The notes below the pieces were generated by a model. The model had not been told where the DNA came from. It was given only the letters and a program-made list of their open reading frames with translations, and searched no databases. A stretch of DNA of 25,212 nt from contig JBDLSO010000002.1 of NCBI GenBank assembly GCA_039799445.1, forward strand, positions 1-25,212, read 5' to 3'. Position 1 is the first letter of the stretch. Each line of letters opens with the position of its first letter. This DNA comes from JBDLSO01 sp039799445 (GTDB taxonomy: Bacteria > Patescibacteriota > Minisyncoccia > Phycocordibacterales > UBA5272). Of this stretch, positions 12,374 to 19,327 are shown one piece after another. Position numbers and translations under genes: made by a program.

Positions 12374-13936
12374 TTATTTTAAGTTCTTGATTTCACCCTT
12401 CTTTGTATACACTATCTTCTCTGCTTGCGGGTGACGAGAAAGTCCCGGCATGGTATACACTGTACCAGCGAGCACAGTCACAAAACCTGCGCCATTTTGT
12501 ACAAATGCATCAGTGATATGCAGTGTGTGCCCTGTTGGTGCACCTAAAAGTTTTGGATTATCTGAAAAAGAGTATTGATTCTTTGCAATACATATTGGCA
12601 ATTTCCCAAAATCTTTTTGAAGTATTGCTAACGTCTGTTGAGCTGCCTTGGTGTATGCTACACTTTTTGCACCATATATTTTTTGAGCAATACATTCTAC
12701 TTTCTTTTCAAGACTGTCAGTTATTTTGTAAGCATATTTTTCTTTGTTCACCTTTTTCGTGTTGAGTACTTTTTTAATATAAAGTGCTAGTTCAGATGCT
12801 CCATTGCCACCGCCACCAAATACAGAAGTACGAAAAGCTTCTACCCCATGCTGATTGCAGTAGTCTATAATACCTTGTATATCTTGCTGACTATCCTTGG
12901 CAAATACATTTATAGCGACCACGACAGCTACGTTATATTTTTTTAAGTTATGTATATGTCTCTCTAGATTGGCGTATCCAGTGCCTTGTGCTGCTACTGA
13001 TTTGCAGGTTGCGACAAGCACCACAATATGTGGCCAAAGCATCTTGTTGCTTTTTTTGTTATGAGTGTGTAGTGCAATATCAAAAAATTTCTCTGCCCCA
13101 AGGTCTGCACCAAATCCAGCCTCAGTGATACAAACATCACCATATGCGAGTGCTGCCCTCGTAGCTAAAAGTGAATTGCATCCGTGAGCAATATTGGCAA
13201 ATGGGCCACCATGTACAAAAGCCATAGTACCCTCTGTTGTTTGCACCATATTTGGCATGAGTGCAGTGCGAAGTAAAACAAGTAGTGCATCTGTTACTTT
13301 GATATCTTTTGCATATACATATGAACCTGCCTTAGTTTGTCCAATGACTATTCTATCTATTCTCTTTCTTAAATCAGACATATCACGTGCGAGACATAAT
13401 ATAGCCATCATCTCACTTGCGGCGGTGATATTAAATGTTCCCCTCAAAGCTCTATCATTGATATCTACACAACGTTTGAATACTATGCTCTCTTTTTCTA
13501 TTTCAATACTGTTTCCAAAATATATATGATTGTCTATTGCAGCAGCAAGTAAATTGTTGGCACTTGTGATCGCGTGCATATCTCCTGTAAAATGCAGATT
13601 GATATCATTGCTCGGAAGTATCTGTGAAGCACCTCCTCCAGTTGCGCCGCCTTTCATACCAAATACAGGACCAAGTGATGGCTCGCGAAGCGCCAACACG
13701 GCTTTTACTTTTTGTTTGTTCAAAGCTTGTGCTAGTCCAATAGAAACAGTGGTCTTTCCTTCACCCGCAGTAGTCGGTGAAATAGCTGTAACCAAGATAA
13801 GAGCGGAATCTTTTTTCTTTGTATTCTCTGCTTTCTCGATAGCCTCTACTGCTAGTTTAGCAATGTATTCACCGTATATTATTACATCTTGGTTGCGTAC
13901 ACCGTACTTTTTGTATATATCTGTTATCTTTTGCAT
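12374..13936 (-). CDS. fhs: Formate--tetrahydrofolate ligase
   Basis: This 520-aa enzyme joins formate to tetrahydrofolate using ATP, feeding 10-formyl-THF into one-carbon metabolism. The ATP loop is ISPTTAGEGKTTVSIGLAQ (52-70; TAGEGKTT at 56-63). LREPSLGPVFGMKGGATGGG and LHFTGDMHAITSANNLLAAA follow, both hallmark FTHFS segments. It is somewhat shorter than the usual ~555 aa, with a short N-terminus and trimmed loops. The start is three bases after the upstream flavoprotein stop, indicating co-transcription. In a reduced Patescibacteria-type genome with few biosynthetic pathways this folate gene stands out. Confidence 0.96.
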   Translation of the reverse strand: MQKITDIYKKYGVRNQDVIIYGEYIAKLAVEAIEKAENTKKKDSALILVTAISPTTAGEGKTTVSIGLAQALNKQKVKAVLALREPSLGPVFGMKGGATGGGASQILPSNDINLHFTGDMHAITSANNLLAAAIDNHIYFGNSIEIEKESIVFKRCVDINDRALRGTFNITAASEMMAILCLARDMSDLRKRIDRIVIGQTKAGSYVYAKDIKVTDALLVLLRTALMPNMVQTTEGTMAFVHGGPFANIAHGCNSLLATRAALAYGDVCITEAGFGADLGAEKFFDIALHTHNKKSNKMLWPHIVVLVATCKSVAAQGTGYANLERHIHNLKKYNVAVVVAINVFAKDSQQDIQGIIDYCNQHGVEAFRTSVFGGGGNGASELALYIKKVLNTKKVNKEKYAYKITDSLEKKVECIAQKIYGAKSVAYTKAAQQTLAILQKDFGKLPICIAKNQYSFSDNPKLLGAPTGHTLHITDAFVQNGAGFVTVLAGTVYTMPGLSRHPQAEKIVYTKKGEIKNLK

Positions 13937-13939
13937 AAA

Positions 13940-15205
13940 TTATATATGTAGTATACCTTTTTTGCCTGCAGCTGTACCAGCTAGATATCCGCTAGTCCAA
14001 CACAGTTGCAGCGAAAATCCTCCACTTGGGCGATGAATATGAAGCAAATCACCAGTTATAAATACATTCTGTACTTTTTGTGATTGCATTGTTTTCATAT
14101 CTATCTCTCTTATATCAACACCTCCGTCAGCGATAACAGCCCTATCAAATCCCATCAATCCGGTAATTGTGAGTGGTAATGCAGCTAGAAGCTTTTCGAG
14201 AGACTTTCTGTTTTCTTTACTAATGCTATGTACTTTTGTATCAGGTTCAATACCAGATAGTGCTAATACTGTATCCCCTAGTCCTCTCGGTGAGACCTCT
14301 TGTACAATATTTTTGAAAGATTTATTTTTGTTTTGATCAAAGATATGTAAAACTTTTTTTGTTATACCTGCTTCGTCTAGGTCAGGATACAGATTAATTT
14401 TTGCAGTTACAGTTCCAGTATGAAGCAAGTCTGCAACTTTCTGCGATGAATTTAAGATAAGTGGTCCCGATATACCAAAATGAGTAAAAAGTATTTTACC
14501 AGTTTTTTTGAATGCTGGTACATCATCTACAAAGAAACTGATTTTCATATTCTCAATAGAAACACCTGATAATTTCTTTACCCAAGATTCGCGGACGGCA
14601 AGCGGTACAATACTCGGACTTGGCGAGTGCACAGTATGTCCCATATTCTCTAAAAATGAAAAACCGTCTCCGGTTGAACCAGTCTCTGGATGAGACATAC
14701 CACCCGTTGCGAGTATGTATGTCTTTGCCTTGAACTCATCATCACGAGAGAGCACTCGTGTTATTTTATTTTTTGTTATTTCAATTTTTTGTATTGTAAT
14801 TCCTGTACGTACTGCTATACCCAATTTTTTGAGTTCTTTTTTAAGCGCATCAGTGACGTCTACTGCTCTCTGTGTACTCGGAAATGCCCTGAAGCGAGCT
14901 TCTGTGACTATATCTATACCAATACTTTTGAAAAACTCTATTGTGTCCTGAACTCCGTAAAGTGCAAATGAAGAGTGGAGAAATTTTGACATATTGCCAT
15001 AATTTTGTATGAACTCTGTATGGTTTGGATTTGTATTTGTGATATTACATCTTCCGCCACCTGTGATTGATAATTTATTTCCAAGTACTTTGTTTTTCTC
15101 AAGTACCAGTACTGTTGCGCCACTACGTGCAGCAGAAATAGCAGCCATCATGCCTGATGCCCCACCGCCTATGATAAGCACATCAATCTGTTCCTCTTTT
15201 TTCAT
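13940..15205 (-). CDS. HI0933/BaiN-like NAD(P)/FAD-dependent oxidoreductase
   Basis: This 421-aa flavoprotein matches the HI0933-like family (PF03486). It has the dinucleotide motif LIIGGGASGMMAA (10-22), the family signature SITGGGRCNITNTNP (46-60), YILATGGMSHPETGSTGDG in the middle, and VFITGDLLHIHRPSGGFSLQ near the end. The substrate is unknown in most members; one (BaiN) acts on bile acids, which should not be assumed here. It leads the operon with fhs and perhaps tag. Its promoter is TATACT six bases before the ATG and shares a palindrome with the divergent gene at 15228. Confidence 0.92.
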   Translation of the reverse strand: MKKEEQIDVLIIGGGASGMMAAISAARSGATVLVLEKNKVLGNKLSITGGGRCNITNTNPNHTEFIQNYGNMSKFLHSSFALYGVQDTIEFFKSIGIDIVTEARFRAFPSTQRAVDVTDALKKELKKLGIAVRTGITIQKIEITKNKITRVLSRDDEFKAKTYILATGGMSHPETGSTGDGFSFLENMGHTVHSPSPSIVPLAVRESWVKKLSGVSIENMKISFFVDDVPAFKKTGKILFTHFGISGPLILNSSQKVADLLHTGTVTAKINLYPDLDEAGITKKVLHIFDQNKNKSFKNIVQEVSPRGLGDTVLALSGIEPDTKVHSISKENRKSLEKLLAALPLTITGLMGFDRAVIADGGVDIREIDMKTMQSQKVQNVFITGDLLHIHRPSGGFSLQLCWTSGYLAGTAAGKKGILHI

Positions 15206-15227
15206 AGTGGTAGTATACTATACTTAC
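15206..15227. promoter_or_regulatory. 22-bp divergent leaderless promoter
   Basis: Only 22 bases separate two divergent ATGs. The self-complementary AGTATACT at 15212-15219 provides a TATACT on each strand. It is six bases from the minus-strand ATG (15205) and eight from the + strand ATG (15228). A second TATACT (15219-15224) lies closer to the + strand ATG. There is no room for separate promoters with 5' UTRs. Confidence 0.7.
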
Positions 15228-15506
15228 ATGAAAAAACTGTGGTTCAAAAGAAAGCAATATGGCTGGGGCTGGACTCCTTATACGTGGGAAGGCTGGTGCA
15301 GTATTTTCCTCTATATCCTACTGGTACTAGCTCTCGTATTCACCAAAGAAAAAGAGATTCTTGGAAATCCTGATTCGGGAAGTAATTTTATAACATTCGC
15401 ATTACCGATACTTGTATTAACCGTCTTGCTATTTTTTGTCACCTACAAAAAAGGCGAAAAACCTCGCTGGCAATGGGGTGATACATCTATACAAAAAAGG
15501 GACTAA
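15228..15506 (+). CDS. Small two-helix membrane protein
   Basis: This 92-aa protein begins MKKLWFKRKQYGWGWTPYTW, then has two hydrophobic segments (about residues 22-40 and 52-71) and a charged tail (KKGEKPRWQWGD). Proteins with the same K-x-Y-G-W-G-W-x-P-x-T-W opening occur in other Patescibacteria (from memory); no function is known. The ATG at 15228 is fixed by the 22-bp divergent promoter; the open frame to its left is the antisense of the flavoprotein gene. A terminator overlaps its stop. Confidence 0.8.
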   Translation: MKKLWFKRKQYGWGWTPYTWEGWCSIFLYILLVLALVFTKEKEILGNPDSGSNFITFALPILVLTVLLFFVTYKKGEKPRWQWGDTSIQKRD

Positions 15507-15517
15507 TTCTCTTTTTT
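15493..15517. terminator. Bidirectional terminator overlapping two stop codons
   Basis: AAAAAAGGGA (15493-15502) pairs with TCTCTTTTTT (15508-15517), with one G-T pair and a 5-base loop. The stops of both convergent genes (15504-15506 and 15516-15518) touch the hairpin. Confidence 0.7.
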
Positions 15518-16484
15518 ATAGTATCTGAATGTAGTACTCACTGGCACCATAGAGTGTATATATACCATTTTTCTTTTGAGCATATACTTGTGCGCGTGAT
15601 CCTATTTTGTTGGTAGCGTCGCCTATAGTAGTCACACTACCGAATATACTTCCGACTTTCTCTTGAGACCAACCGATAGTGGTGATGACTTTTTTATCAT
15701 CGACAGTGATACTGCATTCTCCATCAGAGAAACACCTAGTAGAGACAGCGGTTATGGTACCTTCAAAATATTCAGTGGTTGTAGGAGAAGTTGTTTGTGT
15801 TGTATCTATTTTTGCCCGAGTGAGCACTCCAACATATCCGGTTGGTGGGATGCCGACAGATGATTGATAAGCTTTGACTGCTGTGCGTGTTCTGTCCCCG
15901 AAATACCCTGTCGCTTGAGTATCTAAAAAATTTTTTTGTATCAAAAATAGTTGTAATGATTGTACATCGACTCCCCTGCTTCTATATCCAATATTTTTTG
16001 TCAGCAGATGCTTTATTTCTGTTGGAGTTGTGCTTGTGCCACTTATCGGTGTCTTAAACTCTGCCACTAAACTAGTGAAACTATTTGTCGGGCAAGGTGT
16101 TGTGACACAGGCAATGGTATTGTCTTTTTTGTATACCACTTGATACTCTGTATTGGGAATCAGATCTGTGACTTTGATACTTGTTACTCCGAGCGTTGTT
16201 TTCTTAGGTAGGCAGTATTCTGGGGTCGGATATATCGCTGGGCAAATTTGATTTTTCTTATAATATTCAAAGTACCCGTTTGTAACGGCGTCGCTGTTTG
16301 TTGCTATCAGTGCTTCAAGGGTTTCGCGGGATAGTCTAAAAATGGCACTGGTTGTCGTAGTATCAGAAATCGTTGGACCTATAAATACTCGCGCTGTTTG
16401 TGGAGCCGCTTGTCCGTATACAGGATAAATACCGCAAAAAATTACGAGTATGCTGATGTATAGTGCTTGCTGTATATGTTTCAT
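15516..16484 (-). CDS. Secreted protein with one peptidoglycan-binding domain
   Basis: This 322-aa protein has a signal peptide (KHIQQALYISILVIFCGIYP, cleavage near residue 26). An Fn3-like region with four cysteines follows (about 30-146). A PG_binding_1 domain lies at 159-227 (GVDVQSLQLFLIQKNFLD, GYFGDRTRTAVKAYQ, PTGYVGVLTRAKI). A C-terminal beta-rich domain covers 239-322 (EGTITAVSTRCFSDGECSIT). I have seen this C-terminal type in other Patescibacteria but know no function. The domain order is the reverse of the 8760 protein (Fn3 first). The start at 16484 begins the signal peptide; TTATATATAAT precedes it, again without a Shine-Dalgarno sequence. Confidence 0.88.
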   Translation of the reverse strand: MKHIQQALYISILVIFCGIYPVYGQAAPQTARVFIGPTISDTTTTSAIFRLSRETLEALIATNSDAVTNGYFEYYKKNQICPAIYPTPEYCLPKKTTLGVTSIKVTDLIPNTEYQVVYKKDNTIACVTTPCPTNSFTSLVAEFKTPISGTSTTPTEIKHLLTKNIGYRSRGVDVQSLQLFLIQKNFLDTQATGYFGDRTRTAVKAYQSSVGIPPTGYVGVLTRAKIDTTQTTSPTTTEYFEGTITAVSTRCFSDGECSITVDDKKVITTIGWSQEKVGSIFGSVTTIGDATNKIGSRAQVYAQKKNGIYTLYGASEYYIQIL

Positions 16485-16537
16485 ATTATATATAACAACC
16501 TGTGCATAAAATTGTGACACATATACGGTAATATTGA

Positions 16538-16543
16538 TATAAT
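16538..16543 (+). promoter_or_regulatory. -10 box, leaderless promoter of the 54-aa gene
   Basis: TATAAT, then ATATGA and the ATG at 16550. The spacing selects 16550 over the ATG at 16546, which opens only an 8-codon frame. Confidence 0.65.
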
Positions 16544-16549
16544 ATATGA

Positions 16550-16714
16550 ATGTACACAAGTACACCAAATAACTATACATACACGTGGGTTATTATTTTC
16601 ATAATAGTAGTATGTAATATTTTGCTATTTCAAAAACTATTTGAAAGTGTTGGGGCGTACGCGGATAAAGTCAGCAGTACACGTGCTCACAAGTACGAAT
16701 TAGAAGATTTATAA
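16550..16714 (+). CDS. 54-aa single-helix membrane protein
   Basis: This short gene encodes MYTSTPNNYTYTW, a hydrophobic helix (VIIFIIVVCNILLF, about residues 14-27), then QKLFESVGAYADKVSS and a charged tail ending YELEDL. No family is recognised. Support: TATAAT six bases before the ATG, and its stop one base before the next ATG (16716), so it is the first gene of an operon with the sensor protein. It could be a partner subunit of that sensor (inference). Confidence 0.7.
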   Translation: MYTSTPNNYTYTWVIIFIIVVCNILLFQKLFESVGAYADKVSSTRAHKYELEDL

Positions 16715-16715
16715 T

Positions 16716-17378
16716 ATGATACAAAAAATAAAACACACCATTACTATTATAGGAATTATTGTACTCAGTAGTATTGTTGTACTTGGGTATATTGCAACTG
16801 AGTATATGACTAGAAAAGTTGAGCAAGATGAACGCAGTAGTCTCTTACTCCGCTCGCAAATAGTTGCTGAACTACTTAATAGAGATGCTCTATTAAAACT
16901 ACATGGCAGTAGTACAGATATGACCCTACCGGAATACAAGACGCTCAAAACAAATCTAGAGTCTGTAATACGCATAAATGAAGACGCGCGCTTTGTCTAT
17001 ATTATAAAACAAGAAAACAATCAGCAATTCTTTGTGGTAGATGCAGAAGATATGAAATCACCAGACTTTTCTCCTTCTGGGCAGGAATATTTAGACGCTA
17101 CTGAGGAGGATAAACAAAATTATATACAAGGAATAGCTTTTACAAAAGGTCCCTACGTGGATGCTTGGGGAAACTGGTTTACTGCATATGCTCCAATCGT
17201 CACACCTGATGGCAAAATATTGGGAAATGTCGGTATGGATATTGCAGCAGAAAAAGTGCTACTACGTATTGAGATAGTACGCATAGCGACAATTATGATA
17301 TTCTCACTCATTTTCCTTTCTGCATTTGTTATTGTACTACTATCTCGGGAGCGCTTTGATATGATTTCAAAAAAATAG
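16716..17378 (+). CDS. PDC/Cache-type sensor protein without an output domain
   Basis: This 220-aa protein has two membrane helices (about residues 8-30 and 188-210) around an extracytoplasmic domain. The domain resembles PDC/dCache sensors of histidine kinases: DARFVYIIKQENNQQFFVVD, then KGPYVDAWGNWFTAYAPI, and the closing D-G-K-I-L-G-N-V-G-M-D-I. Normally a HAMP, kinase, GGDEF or chemotaxis domain follows the second helix. Here the protein ends after about 10 cytoplasmic residues (RERFDMISKK). No in-frame or shifted continuation is seen downstream. It may work with a separate partner such as the 54-aa protein, or be a scavenged sensor. Confidence 0.8.
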   Translation: MIQKIKHTITIIGIIVLSSIVVLGYIATEYMTRKVEQDERSSLLLRSQIVAELLNRDALLKLHGSSTDMTLPEYKTLKTNLESVIRINEDARFVYIIKQENNQQFFVVDAEDMKSPDFSPSGQEYLDATEEDKQNYIQGIAFTKGPYVDAWGNWFTAYAPIVTPDGKILGNVGMDIAAEKVLLRIEIVRIATIMIFSLIFLSAFVIVLLSRERFDMISKK

Positions 17379-17403
17379 TATTGCCCATATTTATTATATT
17401 GTA

Positions 17404-17409
17404 TATACT
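17404..17409 (+). promoter_or_regulatory. -10 box, leaderless promoter of the Excalibur gene
   Basis: TATACT, then seven bases (ACAACAT) and the ATG at 17417. Confidence 0.6.
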
Positions 17410-17416
17410 ACAACAT

Positions 17417-17866
17417 ATGAAGAAAACACAAAAAAATACTTTACGAAGTTCAAAAAAAGTAAGATTATGGGTTATTGGTGGGCTTATAGCAATTGTGATT
17501 GGTTTACTCTTTATGGTCAAAGGGACTTGGGCGAAAGCTGTTCTTGGGGTTACTTTGGCACTACTACTAGGTGCATTTGGTATGGAAGCGACCAACACAG
17601 ACTTTGATGTGCAAAAACTAGCAGAGACAAGATCTTTCTCTGCTTCAAAGATAGAACGTGATCCAGCAACAGGAAATCTGATCAATGTAGATGCATTTTG
17701 TAATGCACAAGAAGCAGACTACAATTGTTCTGATTTCAATACCCAATCTGAAGCACAGTCAGTATATGATAGATGTAAAACTCTTGGAAAAAATATGGAT
17801 ATGTACGGACTTGATGGAAACAAAAATGGAAAAGTGTGTGAAGCATTACCCAAAGAGTCTCGATAA
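17417..17866 (+). CDS. Membrane protein with C-terminal Excalibur calcium-binding domain
   Basis: This 149-aa protein has a basic N-terminus, two hydrophobic segments (about residues 17-34 and 40-56), a linker, and an Excalibur-like domain (PF05901) at about 92-144. Four cysteines (95, 104, 120, 141) and the loop LDGNKNGKVCE (132-142) match the family's D-x-D-x-D-G-x-x-C-E calcium loop, with Asn at the later positions. Excalibur domains are extracellular and disulfide-stabilised. The start at 17417 is chosen from the TATACT box; the longer reading from 17381 has no such signal. The terminator begins two bases after the stop. Confidence 0.85.
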   Translation: MKKTQKNTLRSSKKVRLWVIGGLIAIVIGLLFMVKGTWAKAVLGVTLALLLGAFGMEATNTDFDVQKLAETRSFSASKIERDPATGNLINVDAFCNAQEADYNCSDFNTQSEAQSVYDRCKTLGKNMDMYGLDGNKNGKVCEALPKESR

Positions 17867-17867
17867 A

Positions 17868-17891
17868 AAAACCACCTTTACAGGTGGTTTT
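17868..17891. terminator. Bidirectional terminator between convergent genes
   Basis: AAAACCACCT (17868-17877) pairs with AGGTGGTTTT (17882-17891) around TTAC. The minus-strand stop (17878-17880) lies inside the loop. Confidence 0.85.
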
Positions 17892-18318
17892 CACATATGA
17901 CGGTAAATATGTGATTACCTTCATACATAATAGTTATTCCAGGAGCTTCTTTAATCATATATAAAAACGTTTTGGCTGCAGCATCAAGTGACTGCCAAAA
18001 GTTAACAGGTGTATTGTCTTCATCCAAAAACATACCTTTTAATGATTCAAGTGGGCTCACTGGTTGCGAGTCTAGTATGTTTCCAAGAGTGAGTATATAT
18101 TGAAACTCTCCATGAATAAAAGCTGAAAAATAGAAAACATGTGGATTTCTTATTTTTCTTGTAGCACACACTTCTGGATTTAATTCTGCGACAGATAAAA
18201 TCTTAATTTTCATATTTTCTGCTAGTTCTAAAACAAGCATGGACAAATACAAAAACCCATTATTTTCACAGAATTGCAGTAACTCTTCTGTCTCTTTATC
18301 TAAAGCCGTTATTTTCAT
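17878..18318 (-). CDS. Unknown soluble protein with a canonical promoter and ribosome binding site
   Basis: This 146-aa protein is not recognised. It has no signal or membrane helix; the N-terminus is helical (ALDKETEELLQFCENNGFLY) and the middle is rich in strands (HVFYFSAFIHGEFQYILTLG). It is odd for its expression signals. AAGGAGG lies five bases before the ATG (18324-18330), and TTGACA / 17 bp / TAGTAT sit upstream (18342-18370), whereas its neighbours look leaderless and lack Shine-Dalgarno sequences. This could mean recent transfer or a need for strong or regulated translation. Its stop lies inside the convergent terminator. Confidence 0.75.
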   Translation of the reverse strand: MKITALDKETEELLQFCENNGFLYLSMLVLELAENMKIKILSVAELNPEVCATRKIRNPHVFYFSAFIHGEFQYILTLGNILDSQPVSPLESLKGMFLDEDNTPVNFWQSLDAAAKTFLYMIKEAPGITIMYEGNHIFTVICENHL

Positions 18319-18323
18319 GTTGT

Positions 18324-18370
18324 CCTCCTTTTTCTTATTTGATACTACAAAATAAAATACTACTTGTCAA
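18324..18370 (-). promoter_or_regulatory. Sigma-70-type promoter plus Shine-Dalgarno site
   Basis: On the minus strand: TTGACA (18365-18370), a 17-base spacer, TAGTAT (18342-18347), then AAGGAGG (18324-18330) and ACAAC before the ATG. This is the only full consensus promoter and SD set I see in the window. Confidence 0.85.
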
Positions 18371-18372
18371 AC

Positions 18373-18396
18373 AAAAAACCGCTTACGCGGTTTTTT
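18373..18396. terminator. Terminator of the 18407-18658 gene
   Basis: AAAAAACCGC (18373-18382) pairs with GCGGTTTTTT (18387-18396) around TTAC. On the minus strand it ends with six Ts just before the -35 of the next gene. Confidence 0.85.
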
Positions 18397-18406
18397 ATAT
18401 TGAGAT

Positions 18407-18658
18407 TTATTTCATCATTTCACCTGCTTTTGCTTGTACAGTATCTACCATGTCTGTTGCAGCATCTGCTACTATATCTGCTGCTTTCTCTACCATACCG
18501 TCCATAGCGTCAGGTGTCATTTCTTTTGCTTTTTCAGCCATAGTATCTATAACTCCTTCTACTTTTTGATTTACTGTATCACCAATAGTAGCGGCATCTA
18601 TTTTTGCTCCTCCAAATAATTCTGATATTTTTTGTGTTAGTCCACTGATAAAAGACAT
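18407..18658 (-). CDS. Ala-rich amphipathic helical small protein
   Basis: This 83-aa protein begins MSFISGLTQKISELFGGAKI and continues as an Ala/Met/Asp-rich chain with repeated pieces such as MAEKAKEM, MVEKAAD and MVDTVQAKAGEM. It is probably one long amphipathic helix, similar in style to small stress or antitoxin-like proteins, but no family is assigned. It has no signal peptide. The ATG follows ATAT; a TATAAT (18689-18694) lies about 30 bases upstream on the minus strand, so a short UTR is likely. It is divergent from mscL, and the two promoters face apart in a 109-base gap. Confidence 0.7.
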   Translation of the reverse strand: MSFISGLTQKISELFGGAKIDAATIGDTVNQKVEGVIDTMAEKAKEMTPDAMDGMVEKAADIVADAATDMVDTVQAKAGEMMK

Positions 18659-18704
18659 ATATAATTTGTTATTTGTATAATATATTTATTATACCATATT
18701 ATTT

Positions 18705-18733
18705 TTGTTACAAAAAATATTTTATGTTACAAT
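18705..18733 (+). promoter_or_regulatory. Promoter of mscL
   Basis: TTGTTA (18705-18710), a 17-base spacer and TACAAT (18728-18733). The start codon is at 18768, leaving a ~28-base UTR without a Shine-Dalgarno sequence. Confidence 0.5.
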
Positions 18734-18767
18734 ATATGCACTATTTACAATTAACAAAATATACATT

Positions 18768-19067
18768 ATGTCTGATTTCATGAATTTTATTCGTACACAA
18801 GGTGTGGTGGGGCTTGCGGTAGGTCTTATCTTGGGAGATGCGGTTAGTGGTGTAGTAAAATCAGTAGTCAACGATTTAGTGAATCCACTTGTCGGACTAT
18901 TACTTAATTCAGCTGAGGGACTCACTAGTGCAAGTTTCAAAGTATTTGGTGCGTCTATTATGTATGGCTCATTTATCAACACCCTCATCAATTTTGTTAT
19001 CATTGCAGGGGTTGTATATTTCGGTGTAAAGAAACTAGGGCTCGATAAAATGGACAAAAAAGACTAA
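18768..19067 (+). CDS. mscL: Large-conductance mechanosensitive channel MscL
   Basis: This 99-aa protein is a short MscL, the pressure valve that opens under hypo-osmotic shock. The N-terminal helix and TM1 are typical: FMNFIRTQGVVGLAVGLILG (4-23), followed by DAVSGVVKSVVNDLVNPLVG, which matches the G-x-x-V-x-S-L-V-x-D-x-x-x-P-x-x-G pattern. TM2 is FINTLINFVIIAGVVYFGV (69-87). The periplasmic loop and C-terminal bundle are shorter than in E. coli (136 aa). The start at 18768 matches the family; the longer frame to the left covers the promoter. A strong terminator follows. Confidence 0.93.
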   Translation: MSDFMNFIRTQGVVGLAVGLILGDAVSGVVKSVVNDLVNPLVGLLLNSAEGLTSASFKVFGASIMYGSFINTLINFVIIAGVVYFGVKKLGLDKMDKKD

Positions 19068-19080
19068 TATCTTTTCTCAA

Positions 19081-19110
19081 AATAAAACGGCCCAAGTGGG
19101 CTGTTTTATT
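19081..19110. terminator. Bidirectional terminator
   Basis: AATAAAACGGCCC (19081-19093) pairs with GGGCTGTTTTATT (19098-19110), with one G-T pair, around AAGT. It serves mscL and the convergent 51-aa gene whose stop is at 19111. Confidence 0.85.
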
Positions 19111-19266
19111 TTACATAAATGCAGTAAATGGCCAGAGATGCGGCCAGAGTCCAAGCCAGTCGAGTATACGTGCTCCAAGTATTGGGAAAAAATATGTGAT
19201 ATATACCACCACCTGAACGCAGAATACAATAGCACTTATTAACCAGCCCAGTATTATTTCTATCAT
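19111..19266 (-). CDS. 51-aa hydrophobic membrane protein
   Basis: This short gene encodes MIEIILGWLISAIVFCVQVV, a second hydrophobic stretch (VYITYFFPILGARILDWLGL), and the Trp-rich end WPHLWPF. It would insert as one or two helices. It is below the usual ORF cut-off. Support: TATACT exactly six bases before the ATG, a terminator directly after the stop, and a protein-like hydrophobic pattern. No family is known. An overlapping frame from 19270 is also open but breaks the spacing rule. Confidence 0.7.
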   Translation of the reverse strand: MIEIILGWLISAIVFCVQVVVYITYFFPILGARILDWLGLWPHLWPFTAFM

Positions 19267-19272
19267 ACATAT

Positions 19273-19278
19273 AGTATA
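19273..19278 (-). promoter_or_regulatory. -10 box, leaderless promoter of the 51-aa gene
   Basis: TATACT on the minus strand, then ATATGT and the ATG at 19266 (six-base spacing). Confidence 0.6.
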
Positions 19279-19327
19279 GAACAAAAGAGTGATTACACCA
19301 ATCTTTTGTAGTACACTATTTTGTACA

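Noticed and set aside
13530..14036. 168-codon + strand frame opposite fhs
   Set aside because: Fully antisense to the fhs and HI0933-like genes, whose motifs are clear; no promoter box at the required spacing.
16546..16572. 8-codon ORF from the ATG at 16546
   Set aside because: The ATG four bases later opens the 54-codon gene and has exactly six bases to TATAAT.
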